Shown here: one piece after another, positions 5,846 through 6,242 of the stretch
How positions within the stretch are numbered: the stretch's first letter is position 1
Layout of the letters: each line of letters opens with the position of its first letter
Source: Myxococcales bacterium
GTDB taxonomy: Bacteria; Myxococcota; Polyangia; Fen-1088
Direction of reading: 5' to 3'
DNA length: 6,242 nt
Assembly (NCBI GenBank): GCA_003153875.1
Contig: PMBY01000349.1
Location: forward strand, 7,343 to 13,584
The notes under the pieces: model-generated
Told to the model about the DNA's origin: nothing
What the model saw: only the letters and a program-made list of their open reading frames with translations
Database searches by the model: none
Program-made: the position numbers and the translations under genes

Positions 5846-6073
5846 TCAACCTGGCTGGGAACGCAGAACATTCGTGGCTTCCCATTCCTGGTTGAGCTGG
5901 TTGGCTTCCTCGATCGAGCGGTGCTTGCGCAGCCCAGGCGGAAAATGCATGGGGCAGAGGCGGGCAGAGAGATCCCATACCGACGCGATGGTTGGCCAGA
6001 GCCGAGGGTCGTCTCGGTCGAGCCAGACGGTGCCCTCCATCTCGGCGGCTGATCGGAATCGGCGGATAGGCAT
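5846..6073 (-). CDS. Small conserved-type protein of unknown function, coupled to a nucleotidyltransferase-like gene
   Basis: 75 codons, ATG at 6073, TGA at 5848-5846. It has no signal peptide or membrane segment. The sequence begins MPIRRFRSAAEME and ends with a charged helical part, FPPGLRKHRSIEEANQLNQEW (from about residue 44). This 'RFRS..EM ... FPPG..(K/R)(H/Y)RSIEEAN' pattern resembles small proteins I associate with nucleotidyltransferase genes in myxobacteria and relatives; that is recall, not a search result. AAGGA lies 5 nt before the ATG, within the end of the upstream gene, and the start is 1 nt after that gene's TAG, so translation is probably coupled. A partner role, for example as an antitoxin-like binding protein, is inference. 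It converges with mvaB across 12 bp. Confidence 0.75.
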   Translation of the reverse strand: MPIRRFRSAAEMEGTVWLDRDDPRLWPTIASVWDLSARLCPMHFPPGLRKHRSIEEANQLNQEWEATNVLRSQPG

Positions 6074-6074
6074 G

Positions 6075-6242
6075 CTAGTCCTTGATGTTGAATTGGCGCC
6101 GCAAGCGATCGGCGTCGGCCCGATCCTGTGGCCGAACGGTGTCCTTCTTCATCAGGAAGAGCATTCGGGGCGTTGCCACAGGCACGCGAAGCCCTTCCAC
6201 GAGACGTTCCTCGACTTCGATGTCTTCAAAGCGGAAGGCTTC
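6075..6242 (-). CDS. Nucleotidyltransferase-like protein, C-terminal 55 residues (N-terminus beyond window)
   Basis: This frame is open from the right edge (first codon 6242-6240) to a TAG at 6077-6075. The visible end includes VEGLRVPVATPRMLFLMKKD and then TVRPQDRADADRLRRQFNIKD. The pattern '(V/I)xGxxVPVATPxxLxxMKxxTxRPxDxxDAxxLxxxF' is typical of the C-terminal part of minimal or AbiEii-like nucleotidyltransferases, where the lysine and the RxxDxxD segment follow the catalytic core. The catalytic GS-x-DxD region would be outside the window, so activity cannot be assessed. The gene overlaps the ribosome binding site of the 75-codon gene and ends 1 nt before it. A toxin-like role in a two-gene module is possible, but a house-keeping or defence nucleotidyltransferase cannot be excluded. 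Confidence 0.7.
   Translation of the reverse strand, partial: EAFRFEDIEVEERLVEGLRVPVATPRMLFLMKKDTVRPQDRADADRLRRQFNIKD
6079..6083 (-). promoter_or_regulatory. Ribosome binding site AAGGA for the 75-codon gene
   Basis: AAGGA on the minus strand lies 5 nt before the ATG at 6073 and inside the last codons of the nucleotidyltransferase-like gene. It is the clearest Shine-Dalgarno sequence in the window and fixes the start of the small gene. Confidence 0.65.

Overview
The window looks like chromosomal DNA from a high-GC member of the Myxococcota, probably a Polyangia-type myxobacterium. This is inferred from the GC-rich third codon positions, from secreted lipoproteins with long Gly/Ala/Thr/Ser linkers, from a MopE-motif protein fused to an FGE-sulfatase-like domain, and from a small-protein/nucleotidyltransferase pair of a type I associate with myxobacteria. 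No RNA genes, insertion sequences or CRISPR arrays were seen.

Left part (1-3510, minus strand). Reading leftward, a GGDEF diguanylate cyclase (4197-3508) is followed by an 884-codon cysteine-rich lipoprotein (3436-782). That protein carries seven MopE-type CDGxDNDCxG metal-binding motifs, interleaved Stig1-like cysteine modules and a C-terminal FGE-sulfatase-like domain. Next comes the N-terminal part of a second lipoprotein (671 to the left edge). It has a long low-complexity linker, and a domain that starts like glycoside hydrolase family 30 is cut by the window edge. Both lipoproteins are predicted to act outside the cytoplasm.

Middle (4197-5833). The GGDEF gene and a plus-strand HAD phosphatase gene diverge with only 6 bp between their start codons. 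A perfect TATAAT for the HAD gene lies inside the first codons of the GGDEF gene, and the best ribosome binding site for the GGDEF gene lies inside the first codons of the HAD gene. The HAD gene is followed after 10 bp by hydroxymethylglutaryl-CoA lyase (mvaB), so the two probably form an operon. The lyase is the most securely identified enzyme here; it cleaves HMG-CoA to acetoacetate and acetyl-CoA in leucine breakdown.

Right part (5846-6242, minus strand). The C-terminal end of a nucleotidyltransferase-like protein is followed, one base after its stop, by a 75-codon small protein. This tightly coupled pair has the layout of a two-gene toxin-antitoxin-like module, but that role is inference. 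It converges on mvaB with a 12-bp gap.

No system that is clearly new was found. The points most worth checking are the FGE-like domain without the catalytic cysteine pair, the interlocked divergent start region, and the coupled nucleotidyltransferase/small-protein pair.
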